Below are positions 46,531-59,200 of a stretch of DNA of 64,000 nucleotides, in pieces; position 1 is the stretch's first letter; each line of letters opens with the position of its first letter. The notes beneath the pieces are model-generated. The model was not told the origin of the DNA. It saw only the letters and a program-made list of their open reading frames with translations, and searched no databases. The DNA comes from Castanea sativa (Eukaryota > Streptophyta > Magnoliopsida > Fagales > Fagaceae): assembly GCF_040712315.1 (NCBI RefSeq), contig NC_134017.1, forward strand, positions 24,098,322-24,162,321. The letters are read 5' to 3'. A program made the position numbers and the translations under genes.

Positions 46531-49500
46531 ATTAAAGTGAGAGTTCACATGTCCAAAAAAAAAAAAAAAAACAACAACAACAACAACAACTTATACAGCC
46601 TGAATTATGAAAAAAAACTAAGGCATGAGACCAGCCAATAGAGGGCCCTCTTGAGGAATTGCAGAAATAAAGAAAGTAGCTGAGGAAGAAAGGGCCTAAT
46701 ATTTTATAATTTTTCAAGTCTTGTAGCACCTTATGAGCACAAGCCAGAGCCTCTTTAGCAACAGCAATCTCTGCATCAAGGTCCTTGGAAATCTTCCTCT
46801 GAAAGAGGCCATGAGCTATAGACCAGAGGTACTCCAACAAGAAGGAAAGGTTAAGTTTCACATCCATGAGATCCTGCACCACCCCCCCCCCCTCCACTCC
46901 AAGAGTCTCCCCTCAAATAAAGGATCAAGAGGGGTGTCCTTCAAGGAAACCAGCACAGCACAAAAGAGCTCCATTAGAGTATTCCCCAAGAACACACCCC
47001 CCCTAAATCCGCTAGTGAAATTCTCATGGGCTCTAAACAATCCTTCTAGGAGTGGAAAGCCTTCAACTGGCATAGAGAATCGAAGGAAGTTGGTGTAGGG
47101 TGGTCCAAAGCGATGGAAGTGACTTGCAAGAAGACTATTGAACTCTTGAGAATTAAAGCGAGCCAAGAAGGTAGGAAGCTGCAAGCTAGGATCTATAACA
47201 AACATCTCTAAAGTTTCCTCCATTGTTGTATCCTTCTCCTCAGGAAGTGAAAGGCCACCAGGCCTTAGAATGGTTTAGGAGATCCCAGTTTGAACTTCAA
47301 CGGCTTGAGTAGCTGGGAAAGGTCTTTTGGTTTCTTCAGTAGTCGTAGGCTCAGGATCCTTAATTCCCATATCCACACCTACAAGGTTAACAAAGTAAGG
47401 AAAGGCACAGAAAAGGGAAAAGAAAGGAAAAAAAAAAAAAAAGGGATGAAGGATAAATACCGGTGTCCTACGGTGGGATTTCCTCCTAAATCTGGGTCAC
47501 TACCTCAGCCATCGTGAGAGATCCACCCACCTACCCTTCTAGCTCCTCAAGGGACTCTGTAGAAAAGCACATGGCATGTTGAAGAAAACGGGAGGAAATC
47601 TTAGCAAAATCACTAAAGGAGGGAAGGGGCAAAGATGGTTAACCCATGCTTGAAATGAAAAAGAAGAAAGAAAGAGATAGAATCACAAAAGGCAGAAACA
47701 CACCTTCAAAGGCTTCTATCTTCAAGGTAGAATCAATTTCAAGGGCAATCTACGAACTGGCTTGGCCTGGGAAGAGAGAGGCGGTGTTTAAAAGAGAGAG
47801 AGAGAGAGAAGAAAGATGAATAATACAGATAAACATAAATTCAAGAGAGAATGAAGGAAAAGATAAGGCCTACCTGTTCTTGTAGATGAGGTTGTAGCCC
47901 CAACAGATTCTTTAGTTACTATAGGTCTAAGAGCTCGCTCAGTACTCATAGTTCTAGTTGGGCTAGGAGTTTGCCTAGACATGGGATCCTCAAGGACAGG
48001 GGTCTAAGTAGCTCTAGGATCCTGAACAACTAAAGGGATTGGAGCTTGTGCAGATTCAACATCCTTGACAACCTCAATAACCTGCTCGGCTTCCCCAAGC
48101 ACTTCACCACACTTGGGACTCCCTCCTCCACGCCAAAAATAGTTGGGGGTTGACATGCCACCACCTCCTCCTACAAAGTACCACCAGCCATAGGGGGAGG
48201 CACTTCCACCTGCAGAAGAAAGAAGAAGAAGGAGAATGATTAATAACCCAACAGCAGGAATAGACAAGTTCCAAAGAAAATAGACATAAAGAATAAGGGA
48301 GGGATGGAAAAGTATCATACCACATCATCACTAGAAGAAAGGCTTTTTGCTCCCTTGGGATCATATTTGTGTTTAGACTGCAAAACAGAAATCACTCATA
48401 AGTAAAAAAAAAAAAAAAAAAAAAAACCACAGAATAAAATGAGAAGACAATGATTAACTGAAGAAGAAAGAATGAGAGAAGAAGGAATGAGGTCTTGCCC
48501 TTTTCTCTCTCTCTACAGGTTCTACAGCGGTCTTCTACTTACTATAGTATGCCCAAAAGGTCCCTGGGGAGATCGGAGAGTAATGGCAAGGAACCCCGAA
48601 GAACCTTGGGCTAAAGAGGTAACAACTACAGAAGAAGTCCTTTTAGGGGAACCCATAGGAATCTAAAGAATAGAAGTCTCTACCTTAGTTTTCACTTTGA
48701 TCTTTGGGATGGAAGGATGGATGGCTTCCTTCTTAGCAGCAGAGGGGTCCACTTCCCCAGGGTCCTCAGGGATAGTAATCTACTTACGAGCTAAAGCAAT
48801 CTTTCTTCTCTTGGTTCCTTGGCTAGCCTCAATACGCTTAACGCTTTCCTCAACCTCAGATTTCTTGTCAACTTCCTTTTTGATCTTTTTCTCCTTGCCC
48901 TTGCCAATAGGAATTGCAACACCAATTTCCTTAATCACCCCTCTCTTAATTGGCACACTAGAAGAAGAGCCAACAATCAAGTCACTCCCTAGCCAAGAAG
49001 CAAGGAAGTCATTGGCATAGGACACCCAGCCACCCTTAGCAGCATGCCACTCCATGAAACCAGCCTTATTGCTTATTGCATCAGACACAATACTAGCAGT
49101 AGGGAGGGCTAAGCATTTGCTGTAAGATGGAGTAGAAAAGAGATCAGGGTCAAGGGTCTTCCCAATCATACCTGAAACAACGAAGTCTAAGAAATATTTC
49201 TGAATTCTCCTCCAATAATCAAAAAATTCATTTGAAGCAAAGACTACCCGCTAAGAATTTGGCACAACAAACTAGGAGCTCCTCTGCGACTAGTAAGAAA
49301 AGGCTTGAAGCCTTAGGAATGGATCCAAAGATGGAAGTGAAGGGACCACCTTCTTGAATACTAGTGGGATATCTTGATTGAAGCCAAACTGCCTAAGTAC
49401 CCAGTGTGCAAAATAGTGAGTGTACTTAGGGCCACTTGAAGGAATCGGGAGCCACGAAAGGCTAGTGCAAGCAAGGTACACCAAACTGCTTTCATCTCCT

Positions 49501-50640
49501 CGACTTAAATCAAAGGTATGCCCTAGGGAATTCAAGAAGGAAGATAGGACAGAGTCACAAGAAAATCCAAGGCCAAATTCTTAGGGAGAACGCCAGCTCA
49601 AATGTCCCCTTTGATAAACAGCTCCATAAGGTTGATAATCCTACCCTTCAAGTTAGACCAACGAAAAATAATAGGGTGCCCATCAGTAGAACTGCCACAC
49701 AGCCCCTTGATAACATCAGGGGATCCTTGAAACTTATCTTTCACATACTTTAAATTCCTACACTTCACCAAAGTGACATGGGAACGATCCCACACAAATA
49801 CTTGAAGAATAATGCAATGCAGAGATGAAATTATGGTATAGCAAGAGTTCCTTTCAACTTCATCACTATGAAACAAGTTTAACTAAGAATAAACATGACC
49901 TAAAAACATGGGGGCTAGTGGATAACTGGTACCCTAGGCCAACTTGATGGCTAAAGGAAAAAACGTGGACTTGATTCCATAGCCAGGAAACTAACTAAAA
50001 AGGTATTTGCTCAACCACAGTACCAAGAACCCAGCTTGTCTGACAGACTTATCCTTTTCCTTAGAAAGGGTTGCTACCCATTTCGCCATCCTGGCTGGCT
50101 TACCTCTAGAAGAAGCGGTACGCCCATCAAAATGCTTGAAAAGTCAATCCTTAACTGTGAGATCCTCAGTGGAAAGCTGGATGTTGAAGGGACTCTCATC
50201 ACTAAACACTAGGAGAAGGAAATTGTTGACCACATCCTTTAGAGTAAGGGTAAGTTCACCCACAAAAAATAAAAACGTATGCAGAAAGGGAGACCAATGG
50301 CATACCAATTAACTAAGACCTTTGGCATCCATGAAGCCTTCCAAATTCCTAGAGATCACAATTGATTTCAGGATCCTAGCACGTTCCAAATAGCCAGCAA
50401 AACCCCCCATCAAACAAGTCCTTATCTACTCAATTAACCCATCCAGTGATCCTCCCAAGAATGAAATCAAAGAAAATAGGAATCGCCTCTTAGGATCCTC
50501 ACCTGATTTTAAGGGCCAAAATATCCCTTGGGTCTGGGACTTGGGCAGAACTAGCAAACCCAGATTGACCAGAAAACACCCATGTAGAAGGAGAGAGGGG
50601 AGCATCACCATGAGTGACATGAGGGAAGAATAGGCTAGGG
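46531..50640 (-). pseudogene. Antisense plant mobile domain ORF of element D, degenerate
   Basis: Read on the minus strand: an amino-terminal block with LPSLLLHGCFLVNLG (50590), a GELTLTLKDVVNNFLLLVF segment (50250), a KPARMAKWVATLSKEKDKSVRQ segment (50070) followed by WLSKYLF, a PMD core piece YTHYFAHWVLRQFGFNQDIP and VPSLPSLDPFLRLQAFSY (49290-49430), and KAGFMEWHAAKGGWVSY (49030). A lysine-rich stretch follows (48780-48900), then proline/serine-rich sequence and a helical end (46600-47220: FLARFNSQEFNSLLASHFHR). Many stops and shifts break it. The order matches plant mobile domain proteins, lies antisense to pol and occupies the Tat extra-ORF position. The role of such products is not known. 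Confidence 0.72.
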
Positions 50641-51338
50641 TGTATTAGAGGTCTCATAAGGAAAAGGCTGGGCGATTTGAGACTTCCTGCACCTTACCTT
50701 GTGCTGACCCTACATAGGAACTCTCACGTTTAGAAGGAGTAGGTGAATGCGCCTTTCTTTTTCGTGAAGAAGAAGAGGAGACCATGGAATGTCCTTATGA
50801 ACATAGTGAAATAGAAGGTAAGAAAAGGAGTTGGAAATAGAGAAGAACAGCTAAAAGGAAAGCAAAAAGAATAGTGAAGGATACTGAGAAGGATTTCTGA
50901 TGTAGAAAAGGAGTAAAAGTGTCTCAGGGAAAGGATTGAGATGACAGCAATAATGTTGTGAAGAAAAGTGGATAAGATGAAGCATAGAAAAATGTGCCAT
51001 TTGCCAAAATTCAATTTTATAGGGAGGTTAGTTGTTAGTTATGAATGGGAGTTATGGGAAACGTAAAAAAAGGAGGAGGAAACTTACCCAAACACTTAAT
51101 TCTTAACTACCAAGTTCCCTGAAAAAATGAGGAGTCACAAAGGGAGTGGAATAGGTGCAATAAGGGTATCAGAGAACAACGTGAAGGATAAGGATCCTCG
51201 AATGGGAAAAGGATCTTGAAGAAAATAAAGGTACCATCCACCCACAACAACAGTGAACAAAAGAAGAGTCCTAAAGGAACGAAAATCCTACTTACTCATG
51301 CGTGGGCTATAGGCAACCCACGAGCTCAAGGGACTAAA
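50641..51338 (+). other. 3' internal end of element D, no gene
   Basis: This is the stretch from the antisense ORF start to the 3' LTR. It contains no recognisable domain. Immediately before the LTR lies CTCAAGGGACTAAA, a weak purine-rich tract that would serve as plus-strand primer. The minus-strand hydrophobic frame at 50730-51014 is composition-driven and unsupported. Confidence 0.5.
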
Positions 51339-52471
51339 TGTTGAGGTCCAAAATATCACAAGTATTAAAATCTAAAACTAAAGGGCCCTCAAAGATATGG
51401 AAGACCCAATCCACCAACCAAGGCCCACTTAAAATGAGTAAAAGGAAGTGCAAGTCTATAAATGGGCAAGCCCTAGGCCTTAGAGAAGGAAGAAAAAGGA
51501 AAAAGAAGCTTAGCCCAGCCTTTATGAGAAGAACTTCTAAGGAGCCCAGAAATGGACTGGACCAGGTTACCTTGGAACTGCCAGAACTAGGGGGATCCTC
51601 AAGAAATGCAAGAATCTAGGATTTGGAAAATTCAAGGAAGCATGCTTATGGACACAAGGAACAAAGATAAGCATGTCCCATCAGCCGCCTATGAATCAGA
51701 AAAAAAGCTGATGACTTAGAAATCAGCACTTGATAAAAAGAACCCTAGTATCTCGAAAAATCCAGGAAGGTGAACCATGAAGGAAGGTGACTGAGGATCT
51801 TTCAGCTTGATAGGGAGGAATCTACCTATTTAGAGATAAGGACAAAGGGTGAAGCAGTCAAAAGTAGGGGTCTGAAAAGGTCCATCTAGAAGCTTTGGGA
51901 AAGAAGCTTAACAGTCAACCTTCAAGACCCCACAAAAAAGGAAGGTCAGCTAGGGAATTTTTGGAGGGAAACCTCAAAAGAAGAATATAGTGAGAAAATA
52001 AGGAAAGGACTAGCCATCAATGTTGCTGACACAACATTGGTTCTGGTACCTAGGATAACAAATGAAGGAAATAAATGGTACACCAAAAACCCTAGGAAAG
52101 TACTATAAAAAAAAAAGGGATCAAGCCATCAGCAAAAGGTATTCAGCAATAATTAATCAGAGCAAAAAGAGCCTTTGAAAGACTTCTTTGAACCTCAGAA
52201 AAATAGAAAAAGGGGAAAACGCTATGAAAGATCCAAAGATAAGTACTAGAGGATACACTTGGATTCAAGGGGATTCAAATCTCACAAGTCTTGGAAGCCT
52301 ACAAAGATTTATTTAAGTCTGTGACTTCTAAACTTATTTGAACCTTGTAACATATCCTAGTGAAAAGTAGGGTCCAATGTACTAAAACTCAATATAATGA
52401 CATACTACTTAATTTTCTGACGATCCTTGACGTCTTTACTTGCTTTTTCTTTATTTCTTTACTGTTCCTCA

Positions 52472-52568
<97 letters not shown>

Positions 52569-52748
52569 ATGTATGAATATGTATGTGTTGTAGGATCCAT
52601 GTTTTATGCACAATTTGGTTCGTAATCAGCCCAATATAGCTACGGTGAACCAAGCCCAATCCACTAAATAACTAGTATAAAAATCTTTAGGAGCCCAGGA
52701 TATTTGATTCCACTTGGGTCTGGGTACTGTCCAAAATAAGAACCCACA
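51339..52748 (+). repeat. 3' LTR of element D (about 1.41 kb)
   Basis: It starts TGTTGAGGTCCAAAATATC and ends AACCCACA. It is the uninterrupted version of the LTR, with one (AT)n run of about 90 bp (52475-52564) close to the 3' end and a TATAAAAAAAA box at 52104. Confidence 0.92.
52475..52564. repeat. (AT)n microsatellite, about 45 units
   Basis: An uninterrupted AT dinucleotide run of about 90 bp in the 3' LTR of element D. Its length is likely to vary between alleles and is prone to assembly error. Confidence 0.98.
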
Positions 52749-53570
52749 CCACTTTCTTTCTTTTTTGTTCTATTACTCTAAGTTTTTCTTCCTATCCTCT
52801 ACATGGATTCTTCCTCCCCTTACTTAGGGCTACCGCTCTCCTTTTCATAGTACTTGATTCCATGGAATTTCTCCATTTTGTCCCGAAGGCTTCACCAACC
52901 ATTTTTGGTTTCTTGGAGACATCCCTCCTAGATTACCCACTAACCCATTGGTTGCCCGACCACTACCTCTGCCTAGAGTGTGCTTGCTGCACCACTCCTC
53001 ATTGCAGGAAAAAACTCCTTGTTTTGTTTCTCCCTTTCCCCTTTTCTGTCTTACTCGAATAAATAAGGATTGGAGTCTCTCTTTTTACCTACTCCTATGG
53101 CATGCATCGAGTGGTCCAAACCCTTTGCTTACCTTTTTTAGGTGAACTGCCATCCTAGCAAGACATTTTTTCCAAAGGAAGGCTTGGCATGAACCTCAAA
53201 ATAAACCCTTTTTCTCCCTGCCACCAAACCACATCCTCTAAATCCCTTGATCAAGGGCTCATCTCCCTTGTATTGGCTGGGTACAAGTACGTGGTGCTTC
53301 GGCCCTTGTTTTTAAGTTCCATTACCCTCTGCATTTGTCTTCTTTTGCTCTCATGCCATTTCTGTCGTTCTTGCCATGTCTTCTTCTACTGCATGTCTTG
53401 TGTTTATGCTTATCATCCACAGTATGAAAGGCATGAGCTCTTAGGCTTGCATTATTACCTCTTATTTCCCTATGGACTTAGATGGTGTGTTGGTAGAAGT
53501 CCCTGCTCACCCAACCCGTTGGGTTTCTACTCTTATTGTTTTCTTTTCCTGCCATGTCTGTGGGCTTGCT
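52749..53570. other. Intergenic, no gene recognised
   Basis: This pyrimidine-rich sequence continues the target of element D (it joins to 38705). Short plus-strand frames occur (52862-53062, 53189-53572), but they contain no domain and have the skewed composition of the CT-rich strand. I do not call a gene. Confidence 0.5.
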
Positions 53571-54065
53571 AGTTATCATTCTTGCCATGTTGGCCCATTG
53601 GGCTTATTACCTCTTTCCTTGGGATTTTTCAGCCCATTTGCTTTACTTTTACCTCTTGTTGTGCCTATAGGTCTACTAACTGTCATTCCTGCCATGTTGG
53701 CCCATTGGGCTTATTACCTCTTTCCTTGGGCTTCCCCGGCCCATTTGCTTTTCTTTTACCTCTTGTTGTGCCTCTGGGCGTGCTAGCTATCATTCCTGCT
53801 ATGTTGGCCCATTGGGCTTATTACCTCTTCCCTTTAGGTTTACCAACCCATTTGTTTTACTTTTACCTCTTGTTGTGCCTATGGGCCTAATGGTTGCCAT
53901 TCCTGCCATGTTGGCCCATTGGGCTTATTACCTCTTCCCTTAAGTTTCTTTAGCCCATTTATTTTATTTTTACCTCTTGCTATGCCTATGGGTTTGCTGG
54001 CTGTCATTCTTGCCATATTGGCCATTAAGCTTATTACATATTTCCTTAGGCTTCCCTTCCTCGGT
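53571..54065. repeat. 108-bp tandem repeat, about 4.5 units
   Basis: Each unit contains TTGCCATGTTGGCCCATTGG, GCTTATTACCTCTTTCCTT and TTTTACCTCTTGTTGTGCCT. Starts fall near 53584, 53692, 53799, 53907 and 54013. The period is 36 codons, so frames stay open across it and yield a hydrophobic repeat peptide. That alone is not evidence of a protein. Confidence 0.93.
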
Positions 54066-54348
54066 CCATTTGCTTTACTTTTACCTCTTTTATTTCTTTT
54101 GTCTTCCATCTTTCTTTATTGTTGGACTTCTACTGTTGTACCTTTTTTGTCAAAATGGGCATAAGCACTTAGCGACAGAGAAACCATGGCTTAACACTGA
54201 AATTTTTAATTGGTGAGTATATTCAAGCCGCATTTCAACCAATTTTTCACATTGGCTTGAATTTGGTCTGTTGGTCAAGCCTAAATGAAATTTCTAAACT
54301 ACCTCCACCAAAGTTGCAAATGGCTTTTCAGTGAGAAAAAATATATAA
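54066..54348. other. Intergenic, no gene recognised
   Basis: AT-rich sequence from the end of the 108-bp repeat to a MITE. It has a possible homologous word (AACCAATTTTTCACATTGG) but no open frame or structure that I can support. Confidence 0.4.
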
Positions 54349-54475
54349 AGGGGTGTTTGAGATGGAATTTTTGTAATTTTTTGAAATACGTGTGGGTAAA
54401 AAAGTATGTGAAAATGTGTGTAATATTGTTTAAAATGTATAAATGTGAGTTTGAACTTAGAGACCAAACAGGCCC
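54349..54475. mobile_element. Tourist-like MITE (127 bp)
   Basis: The left end AGGGGTGTTTG and the right end CAAACAGGCCC form imperfect terminal inverted repeats of the GGG-TGTTTGG type known from PIF/Harbinger (Tourist) MITEs. TAA on both sides (54346-54348 and 54476-54478) fits the 3-bp target duplication of that superfamily. The interior is AT-rich with no coding sequence. Confidence 0.7.
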
Positions 54476-54478
54476 TAA

Positions 54479-54935
54479 AAAATCACAATTGGCTATTTCT
54501 AGACATTCCACTTCGTTTTCGCAACCTTGGAAGTTGGAAATTATATATTTTTAGGAAAAAAAATCGAAATAAATAAATCTGAAATCATCGTTTTATGTAA
54601 ATATTAAATTCCATATCTGATCTGAAATAAAATTCCACATCTTAAGGGTCATCATGAGTTTAAGAGCAAAACGGTCCTTTTCTGGGTGAAAATTAAGTTT
54701 TTAATAAAGTGATGAACGAATAATTTCCATTGGTTTAAATTGTTTTCAAAGTAAGTATGACTGCATGAATATATGGAATTTAATTTAATTTATTTGGTCG
54801 GTCATGAAGACTTAAGAGTAATTAAAAATACTAATTTGATCCCATAACATAATTGTATAATTATTAAGCAAAAAAGTCATTTTGAAGCCACATTTAATTA
54901 GGCTCCTACATTTGATAATAGTCGATTTAATTTCC
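54479..54935. other. Intergenic AT-rich, no gene
   Basis: No coding frame of note and no repeat beyond short A/T runs. It separates the MITE from the SINE. Confidence 0.45.
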
Positions 54936-55070
54936 AGTTGGCTCAGCTGGTAAAGTCTCTGATGGTTGTATAAGAGATTTGGGGTTCAATCATCGCCTAC
55001 ACCAAAAACTGATTGGTGTTTTGATCTAATAATAAAGAGTTATTATCAAGAGCGGACGCCATAGCTCAAC
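54936..55070 (+). mobile_element. tRNA-derived SINE (Au-like)
   Basis: TGGCTCAGCTGGTAAAGTCT carries a polymerase III A-box-like motif and, 40 bp on, GGGGTTCAATCATCGCC a B-box-like motif (GGTTCRANNCC). The tRNA-unrelated part with CTACACCAAAAACTGATTGG and GAGCGGACGCCATAG is characteristic of a widespread plant SINE group that I know as Au-like. It cannot be a functional tRNA: there is no acceptor stem pairing or anticodon arm. It abuts the inverted-repeat element at 55071. Confidence 0.7.
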
Positions 55071-55994
55071 TGATCTTTGCCATTAGCTCATTAATAAAAA
55101 ATGCTTATATAATAAACGGTTGCATGGTTGATGCACACATGGCTGACGTGACAACATAAATAAATTGATTACAGATTTAAAAAAGCCACATAAGCAAGTC
55201 ACACTTAAATGGCCCAATCAAAGTTTCCCACCTCAAATAAAATTCCAACAAAACATTATTGGAATCCAACAAAACACGTAAGAGAGTGAAACCAGGAAGG
55301 CAACGTAAAGAAACTCACGGTGACCCAGATTGTGTCACAAAATTCTAAAACAAAAGTACACTTAAAATTTAAAACTCGTTAAAAAACCAAAACCATCAAC
55401 ACCATAAGAAGTACAACAAAAGCAATAACAGTTTTCTGGGGGGGGGGGGGGGGGGGAATAAATCTGAGATGGGTATGTCTTATCCTTTACCTTTGTCTCC
55501 AAAATTAAAACCAATTTTTCTTTCTGTGGCTTTAGAATCCAAGATTTGTTAAGTTGTAAATCGAGATGGTGGTGTTGGAGAACTAATAAAGTTGTGAACT
55601 TTTCTATTTTTAGAACTGTAAACTGGTTATGTATAAGGAGAAATATAAAGAAACATAACAAAATCTCCACTCCTAGGAAAACATGTGGGACCGCATGTGC
55701 TCCGGTGTACAGGATCTCTTGACACCGTTCACTTGTCTTGTTGGAGACCTCGAGCATTTTGGTGACTGTATTTGAGAATTTAGAGGGAAATTTTTTGGGT
55801 TTTTGTTAGTGCTTTGGTGAGTTGGAATATTTTTAATTGAGGTGGCAAGATTTGATTGGGTTAGGTAAGTATATGACTTGTTTATGTGGCTTTTTTAATG
55901 TGTAACTAATTGATTTATATTGTTATGTTAGCCATACAAACCAACCATCTGTCTAGTAAGTATTTTTTATTGGTGAGTTAAACGGTAAAAATCA
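55071..55994. mobile_element. Long inverted-repeat element (about 0.92 kb)
   Basis: The sequence from 55071 rightward (TGATCTTTGCCATTAGCTCA) pairs with the reverse complement read from 55994 (TGATTTTTACCGTTTAACTC) over about 185 bp at roughly 70% identity. The best core, TTAAAAAAGCCACATAANCA, is at 55177 and about 55885. Such long arms with a non-coding middle are typical of Mutator-like non-autonomous or foldback elements. I do not see a clear target duplication. The middle holds a G19 run and a minus-strand frame of 131 codons (55362-55757) without any domain. Confidence 0.7.
55438..55456 (+). repeat. G19 homopolymer
   Basis: Nineteen consecutive G bases inside the inverted-repeat element. 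On the minus strand this would encode the proline run in the unsupported 131-codon frame. Long G runs can form quadruplex structures and are also a typical sequencing and assembly problem. Confidence 0.97.
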
Positions 55995-56261
55995 ATTTTT
56001 TTGTTAGTATTTTATTAACTAAATATTCCATTTCATAAAAGAAATTAAAAAAAAAAAATCTTGCAAATTATGAACAAAAGAAAATTCTCCTCCTTGAGGT
56101 TTGTGGATAAAATGAAACTCGAAAGTACAATTGTAGAAGAGAGGGCTACTTGCAAGGCATTTTAACCTCTGCGCAACTGATATGCCAAGACATTAGGAAC
56201 AACACTGTAATTTGTAAACATAGGAAAGTGCAAATTCTATCCAAGTAACCAAGAGATAATC
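55995..56261 (-). other. Region 3' of the ABC transporter gene
   Basis: This is the likely 3' untranslated and flanking sequence of the transporter. No AATAAA signal is obvious in the first 100 bases after the stop on the minus strand, so the poly(A) site cannot be placed. No other gene is seen. Confidence 0.4.
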
Positions 56262-59200
56262 CTATCGCTTTTGGAAATTCAACGTCCTGATAGCAAAGGC
56301 AAAGTTAAATGCAAAGAACACTGCAAATCCCACAACCACAGCTGCAACCACTCCCAAAAAGTCATGTCTATAACCAAAGTAGCTTTCCACAAAATCTCCC
56401 ACTGTTAAACCTGTGTCGAGCTTGTTCTTCAAATCTCCAAACTGTGATGCAATAAGTCCATATAAAGTCCAAGCTGTTGGACATATCCAGCAGTACCATC
56501 TCCACCACACAGGAATCCTCTGAAGTTGTCAAGGTAGAGACAAAAAGAAAAAAAAGAAAAAAAGTAATATGTCATCAACATATGTCTAGTACTAAAGAAA
56601 CCTAGTGTCAGAAAAAATTTTAGTAGTCAGCAGCACTTACAGTTCTTGGGATCACAAATCCAGAAAACAGGTTCCATATTCCATAAAACGCAGCGGAAAC
56701 AATGGAAGCAATTTGGTGTGTTGGTGTCACAGCCACAGACATCATACCATAAAAGGTGTAGTACAAGAGAGTGAAGTACATAAAAAATAGATACCAAAAG
56801 AATTTGGCGACAGTCCATTGAAATCCAATCATTGAATAAACAATAACACCATACACCACTGCTTGTACAAAGACATATGGCAGCTCAATCATAACCTGTG
56901 AAAAAAGAGAGTGAGACATATAGAAACTGTATAAACTTACAGAGAATTAATCTATATGAAGTTTGTAAAAGGAGTTTATGACCCTTTTACCTGAGCAATT
57001 GCATATGGCAAGGCTGAATACATTCCAGCAGCCCTTTCTCTATAGAACACTACTCGTTCAATGGCCACTACTGGCTGCACAGTGGAAGCATTTTGGACCC
57101 CGAGGAAAATCACAGCAGCATACATGGAACCCATTGCATTAAATAGATCTTGCTGCTTTGAGCTGAAATTTGCAAAACAGAGTTGAATCATAATGCAGAA
57201 AATTAAGCAATAAGAGTTTGAGCTTATATATATTTCTAAATTCTCAAACCTACATTTTGGAGCCAAGGTCCCAGAACATTGTCCCAAACAACAATGCCAC
57301 GAAAGCCGTAAAGAAAATTTTTACAGCAGTGTAATGCGTGTTACGATAATATGACCAATGTTGTTTCCATAAGCAAGCAAAGCATTGGATGAAAAACGAA
57401 CGAGAGTATTTAGTAGGGAAATAGAGATCCTTTGAATTAGGAGCAGGTGTGCTCAGTTCTTTGATTAGTGCCTTGTTTCTCCTGAATCACATGCCACACA
57501 GTTGTATAAGCTTTTAGCAACAAGTTTAAGCCGCATAACGCTCACAAGGTTTCTTAAGAATTTTTTCTGAAAATTGGTAGCTAGTCCTGTGGTGCATGAC
57601 ATACATACCTATAGAGTTCTGAATTTTTGAATATTTGAGCAAAATCAACCCCCAAATCTGCTTCGTGTGCTGAACTGGTAATTTCCAACATCCAAGTCGC
57701 TGGGTTATAACCGTCTTTGATTTTACTGACTCCTTGGATTCCCTAGACAAAAGGAAAAAGGCATATTTATCAATATTCTGCAACTCAGATTAAGAATTCA
57801 AGTTGAAAGTCTGATATATATATATACACACACACTTTTGGGGTCCATTGCGTTCTACCTCAAAATATTTGATTAAGTGATGAGAATGGCGACCCAGCGG
57901 CCCTACATATATTTCTTGTCCCCCACGCTTCATAAGGAATAGCTGCAACCCCATAATTTATTTATCACATTCAAAGTATTAGAAGAGAAGGAACAAATAA
58001 TAAGCCCCAAGTTTGCAATCCATCAGAATTTCAGATTTCTCACCTCATCAAATGCTTCGAATATGTCAATGCTCGGCTGATGGATAGTGCAGACAACTGT
58101 TCTTCCAGTGTCCACTGTGTTCCTAACAGTTCTCATAACAATTGCTGCAGCTCTTGCATCTAGCCCTGATGTTGGCTCATCCATGAATATTATAGAGGGG
58201 TTAGCCACTAGCTCAACCGCAATGGTTAGCCTCTTGCGCTGCTCAGTGGAGAGACCACTCACACCGGGCAACCCAACTATTGCCTGCCTCAATGGCTTGA
58301 GCTCCACTAGCTCCATAACTTCCTCAATGAACATCTGCATCCAAGAATAAAAATCAAGATTATGGAATGCTCTTGCTGCTTGTGGCTGTCTAAATATTAA
58401 TTTCTTTAGCCAATGGTTCATTAGTAACTTGAGTTTTAAAGATTTTATCAGTTTAAGTGAAACAGTAATGGTTACATGATGAACAAATTTATGTAAAGTA
58501 AATATAAGATTAATTATTATAAAGGTTGGAAGCTGAGCAGGGAGAAGACAAACTACAATTATCTGAGCTTGATCGAAATTACAGCAGCCTGATCACTGCT
58601 CTATGTTGGGGACCTACAAACCAATTCTGAATGGTCTTGGCTTGTATATGGATATGGGATGCATTAGAAGAAATATTATCAATATAAAGGTCAAAACAGA
58701 TTTGGCATCAGATATCAACCTGTCTGGTTTCAAAATGAACTTCTGAGGATAAACGAAGCCATGCTGAGTAGACCAAGGACTCATAGACAGTAACATGAGG
58801 GGAGTGGATGTCATTTTGCTCACAGTATCCACAAATCCGGGCAAATGTTTCTTGCTTCTTTGGGTACCCAGAAATTGTAATGTTCCCTTCTGTATATCCC
58901 CCAGTTTTTCTACCAGCCAGCACATCCATTAGAGTAGTTTTACCAGCCCCACTAACTCCCATCAAAGCTGTGAGAGTACCAGGCCTAAAAGCACCACTCA
59001 CACCTTCCAGAAGCACCAATTTATCCCCAAGGACACCTTGACTCTTCATTTCCTGCAAGTTTAGTACATTAAACTAGGCCTGATATGTTTGGAATACAGG
59101 TTATGTTCACTTATTAAAATATAAAACAGTATATTTTATTTGGATGTTAAAACAATAAACAATTTCAAACACTCATTTAAGTACCTGTGGCATGTCAACA

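Noticed and set aside
54940..55010. Possible tRNA gene (A-box and B-box like motifs)
   Set aside because: No cloverleaf can be formed and the downstream part matches a tRNA-derived plant SINE, so it is called a SINE instead.
55362..55757. 131-codon minus-strand frame with a proline run
   Set aside because: It lies between the arms of an inverted-repeat element, its proline run comes from the G19 tract, and it has no recognisable domain or gene context.
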